Shown here: one piece after another, positions 1 through 5,298 of the stretch
How the letters are laid out: the number at the start of each line of letters is the position of its first letter
Position numbering within the stretch: position 1 is the stretch's first letter
Made by a program: the position numbers and the translations under genes
Assembly: GCA_016764035.1 (NCBI GenBank)
Contig: JAESSQ010000263.1
Location: 1 to 5,302 of the forward strand
Origin: Gammaproteobacteria bacterium
GTDB lineage: Bacteria; Pseudomonadota; Gammaproteobacteria; SZUA-229
Direction: 5' to 3'
Length of the DNA stretch: 5,302 nt
The notes under the pieces: model-generated
The model's input: only the letters and a program-made list of their open reading frames with translations
What the model was told of the DNA's origin: nothing
The model's database searches: none

Positions 1-177
1 ACCGCAATCTTCCGGACAGGCGCCGGTTTTGATACTTAATAAAGTGCTCACCTGTACCTTGTTAGGATCGAAGTTTTCACGGTGAATAGACTGTGCCTGA
101 AACAACAGGTCATTAAAGGGTAGGTCGAATAAGGCTGATATTTCCTGTTTGGACCAGTTGTTACGTATTTCTGACAT
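1..177 (-). CDS. bioB: Biotin synthase, N-terminal part (cut by window edge)
   Basis: Radical-SAM enzyme that inserts sulfur into dethiobiotin to make biotin, the last step of the cytoplasmic biotin pathway. Only the first 59 codons are here; the gene runs off the left edge. The translation begins MSEIRNNWSKQEI and reaches LLSIKTGACPEDCG, the highly conserved BioB stretch. Cys54 and Cys58 are the first two cysteines of the CxxxCxxC motif that holds the radical-SAM 4Fe-4S cluster; the third lies outside the window. The start is the ATG at 177-175, which gives the usual N-terminal length. Its ribosome binding site is weak (an A-rich run, no clear GGAG). It is divergent from comF. Other biotin genes may follow beyond the edge, as in many gammaproteobacteria, but this cannot be seen. 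Confidence 0.95.
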   Translation of the reverse strand, partial: MSEIRNNWSKQEISALFDLPFNDLLFQAQSIHRENFDPNKVQVSTLLSIKTGACPEDCG

Positions 178-197
178 AGTGTTTTTTCATGTTGAGA

Positions 198-226
198 TAT
201 ATAATTAAGCGTATCTTACACTACAA
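198..226 (-). promoter_or_regulatory. Candidate sigma-70 promoter for bioB
   Basis: On the minus strand, TTGTAG (226-221) and TATATA (203-198) are separated by exactly 17 bp, with the bioB ATG 20 nt further on. The matches to TTGACA/TATAAT are 3/6 and 4/6, so this is a modest prediction. I saw no clear BirA operator (the TTGTAAACC half-site type) in the gap. Confidence 0.3.
200..205 (+). promoter_or_regulatory. Candidate -10 box for comF
   Basis: A perfect TATAAT lies 36 nt before the comF ATG, but no good -35 box sits 16-18 bp upstream. It overlaps the candidate bioB -10 on the other strand, so the two divergent promoters would compete for the same DNA. Confidence 0.3.
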
Positions 227-241
227 GGATGTGTAGCAAAA

Positions 242-976
242 ATGGAACTTGCACGAAGACTACTATCAAACTTATTCCCGTCGCGTTGTATCTTATGTAG
301 CCAGACCATAAAAGAGTTTGCTGATGGAAAATCGATTGAATTGTGTGCTAGTTGTTATCTATCGCAACCGTTTAATACAGTATGTTGTGTGCGCTGCGCT
401 CTACCGTTGGCAGATGAGAGTAATGACAGTAATCTGTGTGGCCGCTGTATTACAAAATTACCCGCATACGACTATGCACACAGCATCTTTCGCTACGAAG
501 ACGATGTTATTGGTTTGGTGCATCAATTAAAATTTTCAGAAAAAATTACTTATGCGCGCAGTTTTGGTGAAATGTTACTGACTGTTTTTGAATCAAATGA
601 ACATCTTAAAAAAGAATCGCCAGACTGTTTGTTACCTGTTCCACTTCATTCATCAAGATTAAGGCAACGTGGATTTAATCAGTCGATAGAAATATCCAGA
701 GTCATCAGTAAAAAATTGAGGATACCTATCGAACATGATGCGATTATCCGCCAACGAAAAACAACATCGCAAACGGGTTTAAATGCTAAACAGAGGCGTA
801 TAAATATAAAAGGTGCTTTTGTGATGGCGGGTAGCATCCAACATAAACACGTTCTGATTATCGATGATGTAGTCACCACAGGCTCGACAGTTAATGAGCT
901 TGCAATATTACTAAAGAAAAATAATGTCGAGCGTGTTGGTGTGTTGAGTATTGCACGCGCACCTTTAAAGGCTTAA
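242..976 (+). CDS. comF: ComF family protein (phosphoribosyltransferase-like)
   Basis: ComF/GntX family protein of 244 aa, the usual length. Family members are cytoplasmic and are linked to DNA uptake and use of DNA as nutrient; the enzyme activity is not settled. Four CxxC pairs are visible in the N-terminal third (Cys16/19, 35/38, 49/52, 66/69), forming a likely zinc-binding region. Next comes the family signature LPVPLH (131-136) with RLRQRGFNQS (139-148), then QTGLNAKQR (177-185), and a type-I PRTase PRPP loop, VLIIDDVVTTGST (204-216). The ATG start is supported by AAGGA at 225-229, though the 12-nt spacing is long. Its neighbour bioB is divergent, a common arrangement in gammaproteobacteria. 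The stop faces that of the next gene across 5 bp. Family assignment is firm; a role in natural competence here is inference. Confidence 0.93.
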   Translation: MELARRLLSNLFPSRCILCSQTIKEFADGKSIELCASCYLSQPFNTVCCVRCALPLADESNDSNLCGRCITKLPAYDYAHSIFRYEDDVIGLVHQLKFSEKITYARSFGEMLLTVFESNEHLKKESPDCLLPVPLHSSRLRQRGFNQSIEISRVISKKLRIPIEHDAIIRQRKTTSQTGLNAKQRRINIKGAFVMAGSIQHKHVLIIDDVVTTGSTVNELAILLKKNNVERVGVLSIARAPLKA

Positions 977-981
977 GGCGT

Positions 982-1524
982 CTACCAGGTTAAATCATCG
1001 GGTATTTGATAATCGGCGTAAGCATCGTCTTCATTATTATTGTTTTGTTCGGGCTCAAATAAAACAATGCGTTTTTCGTTGCGCTGTTTAATCTTTTCGG
1101 CGACGGCCAGAGAGACGAGCTCATAACGACCTTCTATGCGTGCTATGCCTAATTTCCCCTGCATGATGCCCTGCTTCATTTCATCATTGATATAGATGCG
1201 ACGAACTTTATTACGGTGCTCGAAGTTGTAGATTATCTCGCAACTCTCATCTCGTTTTAAGCAGTTAGCAGAAATTAGTTGATTGATTTCCAGTGATATT
1301 GCTTTGTTTCTAGCGTGTTGTTCTTTTTGTTTATTTAGGGCGCGGTCACGTATGGCTTTTTCTTCAGCCAGTTGTTGCGTTTTGAGGTTTGTTTCATTAA
1401 CCGAGAGAGTCTTGTCGTTTTTTTGTTGTTTGCGTTTTCTGGATTTATCCTGATTAGCTTTTTTAACTTGTTGTTTATTAACGATACCTGCTTTTAGCAG
1501 TTGTTGTTGAAAGGGGTTGTTCAT
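982..1524 (-). CDS. yaiL: DUF2058 family protein (YaiL-like, polynucleotide-associated)
   Basis: A 180-aa protein of the DUF2058/YaiL family, annotated in enterobacteria as a nucleoprotein or polynucleotide-associated protein of unknown function. It starts MNNPFQQQLLKAGIVNKQQV, matching the family's QLLKAGLV-x-K opening. A very basic, glutamine- and lysine-rich stretch (about 20-75) follows, probably helical and suited to nucleic-acid contact. A compact C-terminal domain (about 76-158) comes next, then an acidic Asn/Asp linker (161-167). The protein ends in YADYQIPDDLTW, the family's hallmark tail. Length matches the family. No strong Shine-Dalgarno precedes the ATG at 1524; a candidate -10 lies 43 nt upstream. 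It is convergent with comF with only 5 bp between stops and divergent from the lipoprotein gene. The symbol rests on family similarity, and its biochemical role is unknown. Confidence 0.9.
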   Translation of the reverse strand: MNNPFQQQLLKAGIVNKQQVKKANQDKSRKRKQQKNDKTLSVNETNLKTQQLAEEKAIRDRALNKQKEQHARNKAISLEINQLISANCLKRDESCEIIYNFEHRNKVRRIYINDEMKQGIMQGKLGIARIEGRYELVSLAVAEKIKQRNEKRIVLFEPEQNNNNEDDAYADYQIPDDLTW

Positions 1525-1566
1525 AATAAATTATCTGTTAATGCGGGGTGTCTTTAAGTTTTTCCT

Positions 1567-1572
1567 ATTATA
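1567..1572 (-). promoter_or_regulatory. Candidate -10 box for the DUF2058 gene
   Basis: A perfect TATAAT on the minus strand (1572-1567), about 43 nt before the gene's ATG. The best -35 at 17 bp spacing, TGAACC (1595-1590), matches only 3/6, so the call rests mainly on the -10. Confidence 0.3.
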
Positions 1573-1657
1573 AGCCGAATGTATGAATGGGTTCATCATC
1601 AATAAAAAGAGTTTTTCGTTTTTAATTTATAAAAACAATAACAAAAATGTATTATTT

Positions 1658-1661
1658 GGAG
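1658..1661 (+). promoter_or_regulatory. Ribosome binding site that decides the lipoprotein start
   Basis: GGAG lies 5 nt before GTG 1667, giving a good Shine-Dalgarno arrangement. The upstream in-frame ATG at 1583 has no comparable site. This supports GTG 1667 as the true start. Confidence 0.7.
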
Positions 1662-1666
1662 AAATT

Positions 1667-2128
1667 GTGAAAAGTGTTCACGCCGTAAAATTAAATACTG
1701 CCTCAAGTCTGCTCAGTAAAAGTGTATTGGGGTTGGTTCTTTTATTTCAATTAGCCGCCTGCAGTATGCTAGATAATGCGACGGGTTTAATTGGTAATAA
1801 TCAGCAAGCAGCAAACAATTATAGCGCAAGCGATAACGATGAGACATACAGTGCCGAGCAAGTGAGTGGTTCGCTGAGCTGGACGGCTCCTGTTGCCAGA
1901 GAAGATAACTCGGCGATATCGATGGCGGAGATCGCGGGTTTTAGGATTTATTATGGAACCGTTCAAAATAGTTATCAGCAATTTATCGAAGTTAATGATG
2001 CGTACATAAGTGAGTATGCATTGTCAGCGATGAACCTGATTACGGGGACGTATTATATTGTGATGACGACTATTGATACGGATGGTCGTGAAAGTTCGTT
2101 TTCTGACGAAGTGGTAGTTAGTGTCTAG
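1667..2128 (+). CDS. Small lipoprotein with a fibronectin type III-like domain
   Basis: Predicted envelope lipoprotein of 153 aa. The N-terminus is basic (Lys2, His5, Lys8, Lys18), followed by a hydrophobic core SVLGLVLLFQ and a lipobox LAAC ending at Cys32. This is a standard signal for lipidation and cleavage. Ser33 after the Cys, rather than Asp, suggests outer-membrane sorting. A short polar, Asn-rich linker (about 40-62) leads to one FN3-like beta-sandwich (about 66-150) with LSWTAP, GFRIYYG and the closing GTYYIVMTTIDTDGRES. An in-frame ATG at 1583 would add 28 AT-rich-coded residues and push the signal peptide inward, so GTG 1667 with its GGAG site is preferred. FN3 domains usually bind proteins or glycans; no ligand can be named. 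It stands alone: divergent from the DUF2058 gene and convergent with the kinase. Confidence 0.8.
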   Translation: MKSVHAVKLNTASSLLSKSVLGLVLLFQLAACSMLDNATGLIGNNQQAANNYSASDNDETYSAEQVSGSLSWTAPVAREDNSAISMAEIAGFRIYYGTVQNSYQQFIEVNDAYISEYALSAMNLITGTYYIVMTTIDTDGRESSFSDEVVVSV

Positions 2129-2190
2129 CGGTTGTCTTGAAATAGTTGTGCACGTTATAAAAAGTGTTACGTATTCGTACGACGCTAGTC

Positions 2191-4008
2191 TTAACCCTTA
2201 TTGTTTAAAATTATATCAATTGCCGCACCAAGCTCATCCTGGCTATAAGGTTTTTTTAGTGCTCCGGTAAAGCCATAGTCATGATGGTTTGCCATGACAG
2301 GGTCATTGCAGTAACCGCTAGATACTAATGCTTTTACTTTGGGATCAATTTTCTGAATCAGTTTAATGGCCTCTTTTCCACCAATACCGTTGGGTATCGT
2401 TAAGTCCATAATAACAAGGTCGATACGATCTTGAGTCTCCATGGCTTTTTCATATTGAGAAAAAGCAGTATGAGCATCTGTAGAAAGTATGACTGTGTAG
2501 CCGAGATTTTGTAGCATTTCTTCAGTGACCTCGCGTAACATGTCATCATCGTCCATGATTAGAATGCGAGCATCTGTTGTTTTATTGCTAACGGGTGTAG
2601 GTGTAGAGGACGTGCGCGGTTGTTCGTTACTGGCGGGCAAATACAGTGTAAAGCATGTGCCTTGCTCGGGGGTTGAGTCAACAGCGATATAACCTTCATG
2701 TTTGTTGACGATGGAATAACTTAAGGCAAGCCCCAGGCCGTTGCCTTTTTGCTTTGTTGTAAAATAGGGGTCGAAAATGGAGTTGATGATGTTTAGTGGA
2801 ATACCCGTGCCGGTATCTCGCAACGTTATCTTAATAAATTTTTCATGTTGAAAGTTTTTAGTATTTTCTGCTTTGGTAATCACGCAATTTTCATAGGTGA
2901 TATTCAGATGTCCACCATCGGGCATCGACTCGCGGGCATTGATTACCAGATTTTGTATTACCTGGCTGATTTGACCGCTATCGATGTTTGCGGCCCATAT
3001 GTCATCGGTGCAAAGTTGACAGTAGGTTGCCTTTATATTGCTGCCATGCAGGTTGAAATCGGTCGACTGGTGAATTATTTCTATTATGTTAGAGGCTTGC
3101 TTGATAAGTTCGCCGCCTTTGGCAAAGGTTAATAATTGCTGTGTTAACTCTGTTGCCTGTATCGATGCACGGCTTGCTTTATTAAGGTAGCCTTCTGTTT
3201 TTTCAGGAGTGTGTGTATTACGACTAGCCAAATCGATATAGCCTTGTATAACACCTAGCATATTATTGAAATCATGCGCGATACCACCGGCCAGCAGACC
3301 GATAGATTCCAGTTTTCTTGCAATTGCAGCCCTCTCTTCTTCTTTTATTCTGTCCGTTATATTCCGCACCAGAGCTACGGTTAAAAATTGATCATTGGCC
3401 AGGTATCGTCGAATTCGTACTTCAACAGGAAATTGCTTTCCATCTTTGCTTTGATGTATGCCGGAAATGGTGTGCGTTTCGTCGAGATTTAAACTCTCTG
3501 AGTTTTCTTTAAAACTGACGTTGTCAGGCAAGCCTTTTTCTATATCAGTGATTTGTATCGATAAAAGCTCGTCGCGAGTATAACCAAGGCTGTCACATGC
3601 CATTTGGTTAACGTCAAGTATATAGCCGGCGTCGTTATGTAAAAAAATCGAATCGGCAGAGTTGTCGACTAATGAGCGGTATTGTTGCTGGCTGTCCAGT
3701 AACACTTTATGTTCAGTGTGCTGAGCTTTAAGTGTGTTTTCGCGTTGCATTATAATGCCGGCTATCGACGCACAACTGTTTAATATACGACGCTGAAAGT
3801 TGTCTGGTGTACGTTTTGCAAAACTAGATAGCGCAAAACTACCGATGGCTTTATTTTCTGAATCGCGGATGGGGCTGGACCAGCAGGCATGTAATGTATA
3901 TTTTTCTGCAAAGTCTTGCAGGTTTTCCCAGCGAGCATCTGTAAGCGTATTGCAGATGTACATGTCTTCATTGTGAAACACAGCATTGCCGCAAGAGCCC
4001 TCACCCAA
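2191..4008 (-). CDS. Kinase fragment 2: GAF C-half, PAS, HisKA, HATPase, receiver
   Basis: A 605-codon frame open from TTG 4008. The domains, by residue: second half of GAF (1-90, with GSCG at 4-7 and HACWSSPI at 40-47); PAS (about 106-222, ending VRNITDR); HisKA with H-box GGIAHDFNN and phospho-accepting His245; HATPase_c with N-box QNLVINA (352-358), G1 DTGTGI (398-403), F-box FDPYFTTK (412-419) and G2 GNGLGL (422-427). A Ser/Thr/Pro linker (466-478) precedes the receiver, which has an acidic pocket (Asp486-489), phospho-acceptor Asp535 in VIMDLTIPNG, Ser563/564 and Lys586-Pro587. All catalytic residues are present, so this part shows no decay. Translation from the TTG is possible, since it overlaps the upstream stop, but no clear ribosome binding site is seen. 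The signal sensed and the downstream partner are unknown. Confidence 0.85.
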   Translation of the reverse strand: MGEGSCGNAVFHNEDMYICNTLTDARWENLQDFAEKYTLHACWSSPIRDSENKAIGSFALSSFAKRTPDNFQRRILNSCASIAGIIMQRENTLKAQHTEHKVLLDSQQQYRSLVDNSADSIFLHNDAGYILDVNQMACDSLGYTRDELLSIQITDIEKGLPDNVSFKENSESLNLDETHTISGIHQSKDGKQFPVEVRIRRYLANDQFLTVALVRNITDRIKEEERAAIARKLESIGLLAGGIAHDFNNMLGVIQGYIDLASRNTHTPEKTEGYLNKASRASIQATELTQQLLTFAKGGELIKQASNIIEIIHQSTDFNLHGSNIKATYCQLCTDDIWAANIDSGQISQVIQNLVINARESMPDGGHLNITYENCVITKAENTKNFQHEKFIKITLRDTGTGIPLNIINSIFDPYFTTKQKGNGLGLALSYSIVNKHEGYIAVDSTPEQGTCFTLYLPASNEQPRTSSTPTPVSNKTTDARILIMDDDDMLREVTEEMLQNLGYTVILSTDAHTAFSQYEKAMETQDRIDLVIMDLTIPNGIGGKEAIKLIQKIDPKVKALVSSGYCNDPVMANHHDYGFTGALKKPYSQDELGAAIDIILNNKG

Positions 4009-4291
4009 CTGACAGGCCGTTAAGGTCGTTTATAGCGTCTTGGGGAATGTTGGGCGCCATAAGCACGAACATCTGATTCTTTTGTTGATTAAGCAGCATG
4101 ATAGATGCGACAGCATTGGGAACGAGCTTTTCAGCAAACAGGCAAACCTGTTTGAGTAAGTTTTTATAATTGGTGCTGGTGACTGTTGCGCCTAAAATTT
4201 TACTCTGCAAGTCGATTAATTCTTCGAGTTTTGCAGAATCAATTGATCGTTCTTCTATTTTAGGGTTGCTAAATCTTGTAAGTGAAGTCAT
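4001..4291 (-). CDS. Kinase fragment 1: N-terminal half of GAF domain
   Basis: A 96-aa reading frame starting at ATG 4291 and ending at the TGA created by the frame change. Residues 1-25 are a polar lead-in. From about 26 the sequence follows the first half of a GAF domain: an opening helix (LEELIDLQSKILGA), a second helix (KNLLKQVCLFAEKLVP), the strand ASIMLLNQQ, then MAPNIPQDAINDLNGLSVG. It stops in the middle of the domain before the conserved GSCG turn. Alone it could not fold as a full GAF module, so a separate function is unlikely. It would be the only part translated from the native start unless the frame is corrected. Confidence 0.7.
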   Translation of the reverse strand: MTSLTRFSNPKIEERSIDSAKLEELIDLQSKILGATVTSTNYKNLLKQVCLFAEKLVPNAVASIMLLNQQKNQMFVLMAPNIPQDAINDLNGLSVG

Positions 4292-4316
4292 TGGTTTCTC
4301 GTTCTCCGTGAGAGAG

Positions 4317-4344
4317 ATTTAAGCACAATTATGGCTTTTCGCAA
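4317..4344 (-). promoter_or_regulatory. Candidate promoter for the histidine kinase
   Basis: On the minus strand, TTGCGA (4344-4339, 4/6) is followed after 16 bp by TTAAAT (4322-4317, 4/6) with an extended -10 TGC just before it. The predicted transcript would start about 20 nt before the ATG at 4291, leaving room for the GGAGA ribosome site. Confidence 0.4.
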
Positions 4345-4346
4345 AC

Positions 4347-4384
4347 GAATTACTTATCGAGGATTACTTAATCAGGATTGCTTA
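4347..4384 (+). repeat. Three 10-bp direct repeats at exact 14-bp period
   Basis: GAATTACTTA (4347-4356), GGATTACTTA (4361-4370) and GGATTGCTTA (4375-4384) are separated by the unrelated 4-mers TCGA and ATCA. The consensus is GRATTRCTTA. The third copy overlaps the candidate -35 box of the dUTPase gene, and the array sits between two divergent promoters, so it may be an operator bound by a regulator. No regulator can be named, and a chance or decayed tandem duplication is the alternative. Confidence 0.6.
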
Positions 4385-4406
4385 GCTTGCTTAATAAATT
4401 TATTAT
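4378..4406 (+). promoter_or_regulatory. Candidate sigma-70 promoter for the dUTPase gene
   Basis: TTGCTT (4378-4383, 3/6) and TATTAT (4401-4406, 5/6) are separated by exactly 17 bp. Transcription would begin near 4413, giving a leader of about 27 nt. The -35 overlaps the third direct repeat, and the -10 overlaps the right end of an AT palindrome. Confidence 0.45.
4392..4405. repeat. 14-bp perfect AT palindrome
   Basis: TAATAAATTTATTA reads the same on both strands. With a 2-base bulge the symmetry extends through GCT (4389-4391) and AGC (4408-4410). It lies in the spacer and -10 of the candidate dUTPase promoter, a typical place for a dimeric regulator site. Such AT-only palindromes also arise by chance in AT-rich DNA. 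Confidence 0.5.
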
Positions 4407-4439
4407 TAGCGCTTCGACACGAGAACAGATGAATAGTTT

Positions 4440-5051
4440 ATGAAGCAAAAAATAATTAACATGTTAGAGCTGCAAGATTTGATGAATGCAAAGGTCAATG
4501 CAGATTGGCGAAGTGCAGGTAATGAATGGTATCGGGCGATATGGATGGAGGCGTCTGAAATGCTGGAGCATTATGGTTGGAAATGGTGGAAAAAGCAGGA
4601 TGCCGACATCATGCAGGTGAAGCTTGAAGTTGTGGATATCGTGCATTTTGCCTTAAGTATTCGCCTCGAACAAAATAAAAGCCTGGAAGAGACAGCCGCA
4701 TTAATCGCTACAGATATTGAAAATAGTATGCAGGCAGAGGATATTCGAAAATCGATTGAATGCCTTGCCTTATTAACCTTGACCGATCAGGGTGCGCATT
4801 TTAATTTTATTGCGGGCATCATGAAGTATCTCGATATGTCATTTGATGAGTTGTATGAGATTTATGTCGGTAAAAACGTATTAAATATATTTAGACAGGA
4901 CAATGGCTACAAAGAAGGTACTTATAAAAAAGTATGGAATGGTCGTGAAGACAATGAATATCTGGCGGATATCATTACAGACTTAAACGGTGATAGCGAG
5001 AGTTTTAAGGATGATATTTATACCGCGTTGTCGCAGCGTTATATGGCGTGA
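4440..5051 (+). CDS. dUTP diphosphatase, all-alpha dimeric type (dUTPase_2)
   Basis: Hydrolyses dUTP to dUMP and pyrophosphate, keeping uracil out of DNA and supplying dUMP for thymidylate synthesis. The 203-aa sequence fits the all-alpha, MazG-related dUTPase_2 family, not the trimeric beta Dut. Visible signatures are LQDLMNAKVNADW (11-23), WYRAIWMEASEMLEHYGWKWW (two overlapping parts, 30-50), LEVVDIVHFALS (62-73) and FRQDNGYKEGTYKKVWNGRE (151-170). Glu37 and Glu40 (ExxE) with Glu63 and Asp66 (ExxD) are the expected Mg-binding set. The start is uncertain: ATG 4440 has no clear Shine-Dalgarno, and ATG 4461 (Met8) is possible. A 4-codon leader frame overlaps ATG 4440. It is divergent from the kinase and convergent with rpmG across a shared terminator. 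Confidence 0.92.
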   Translation: MKQKIINMLELQDLMNAKVNADWRSAGNEWYRAIWMEASEMLEHYGWKWWKKQDADIMQVKLEVVDIVHFALSIRLEQNKSLEETAALIATDIENSMQAEDIRKSIECLALLTLTDQGAHFNFIAGIMKYLDMSFDELYEIYVGKNVLNIFRQDNGYKEGTYKKVWNGREDNEYLADIITDLNGDSESFKDDIYTALSQRYMA

Positions 5052-5084
5052 AGTAATGTAAAAGCCTTGTTGGTTCAATAAAAA

Positions 5085-5130
5085 TTGTGCAATAAAAAAC
5101 CCGACATTGCCGAGTTTTTTATTGGTACAA
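5085..5130. terminator. Bidirectional hairpin terminator between dUTPase and rpmG
   Basis: CAATAAAAAAC (5090-5100) pairs perfectly with GTTTTTTATTG (5114-5124). An outer TTGT/ACAA pair (5085-5088 with 5127-5130) extends the stem past a small bulge, and two C-G pairs extend it inward. The A-run on one arm and T-run on the other provide a U-tract in either direction, so it can end both convergent transcripts. The sequence CAATAAAAA also occurs as a direct copy at 5076-5084. Confidence 0.85.
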
Positions 5131-5143
5131 AGAAATAAAAAAA

Positions 5144-5298
5144 TTATTTAATTTTTGATTCCTTGTACATTACGTATTTACGAATAACAGGATCAAATTT
5201 TTTCATTTCAGTTTTTCAGGCATTGTGCGTTTGTTTTTGGTCGTTGTATAATAATGACCCGTACCAGCAGACGACACTAGTTTAATTTTCTCTCTCAT
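5144..5298 (-). pseudogene. rpmG: 50S ribosomal protein L33, full length but frameshifted
   Basis: L33 is a small protein of the large ribosomal subunit. Read 5298 to 5144, it begins MREKIKLVSSAGTGHYYTTT and continues KNKRTMPEKL, then meets an in-frame TGA (5205-5203). In the next frame the sequence goes on EMKKFDPVIRKYVMYKESKI to TAA 5144. Joined, this is a complete 51-aa L33, the short form lacking the enterobacterial MAKG lead. The span is 155 nt where 156 is needed, so one base is missing around 5209-5211 (CTGAAATG where CTNGAAATG is expected). Every other position fits the family, suggesting a recent lesion or a sequencing error rather than old decay. The ribosome site is beyond the window edge. 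In gammaproteobacteria rpmB usually lies just upstream, here outside the window. Confidence 0.88.

Larger units (their letters stand above)
2191..4291 (-). pseudogene. Hybrid sensor histidine kinase, frame broken in the GAF domain
   Basis: Reading 4291 to 2191, the gene encodes GAF, PAS, HisKA, HATPase_c and receiver (REC) domains, about 699 aa if the frame is joined. There are no membrane segments, so it would be a cytoplasmic sensor passing phosphate from His to its own REC Asp and then probably to a partner phosphotransfer protein. The upstream frame ends at a TGA (4003-4001) just after NGLSVG. The GAF domain continues in another frame as GEGSCGNAVF. Both halves are clearly one domain, so a frame-changing indel is near 4001-4008. 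Removing one base restores reading. From memory of the family (IGxxxGSCG), two residues would still be missing, so a net 5-nt deletion also fits. It could be a sequencing error, a true pseudogene or, less likely, recoding. GGAGA and GAG lie before the ATG at 4291. Confidence 0.85.

Noticed and set aside
163..192. Nine-codon frame (MKKHYVRNT) overlapping the bioB start on the minus strand
   Set aside because: No ribosome binding site and no coupling geometry such as ATGA; best read as chance.
217..235. TACAC/GTGTA inverted repeat upstream of comF as a BirA operator
   Set aside because: The arms are only 5 bp and do not match the known half-site TTGTAAACC; the spacing is also wrong.
962..978. 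CCTTTAAAGG palindrome and CCTT/AAGG pairing at the end of comF as a terminator
   Set aside because: The stem is 3-4 bp, lies mostly in coding sequence and has no U-tract.
2170..2181. CGTA-TTCG-TACG hairpin between the lipoprotein and kinase stops
   Set aside because: Only 4 bp of stem, mismatched outside it, and no T-run on either side; too weak to call a terminator.
2845..3132. Plus-strand open frame across the kinase coding region
   Set aside because: It lies opposite the HATPase and HisKA coding sequence, whose motifs are unmistakable; the plus-strand translation resembles no family and has no ribosome site.
4464..4646. Minus-strand open frame opposite the dUTPase start
   Set aside because: It mirrors the conserved dUTPase core and has a composition typical of antisense translation.
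5195..5220. Programmed -1 frameshifting in rpmG
   Set aside because: The run is five A's, not a full A AAA AAC heptamer, and no stimulatory structure is evident; a missing base is simpler. Kept only as an alternative.
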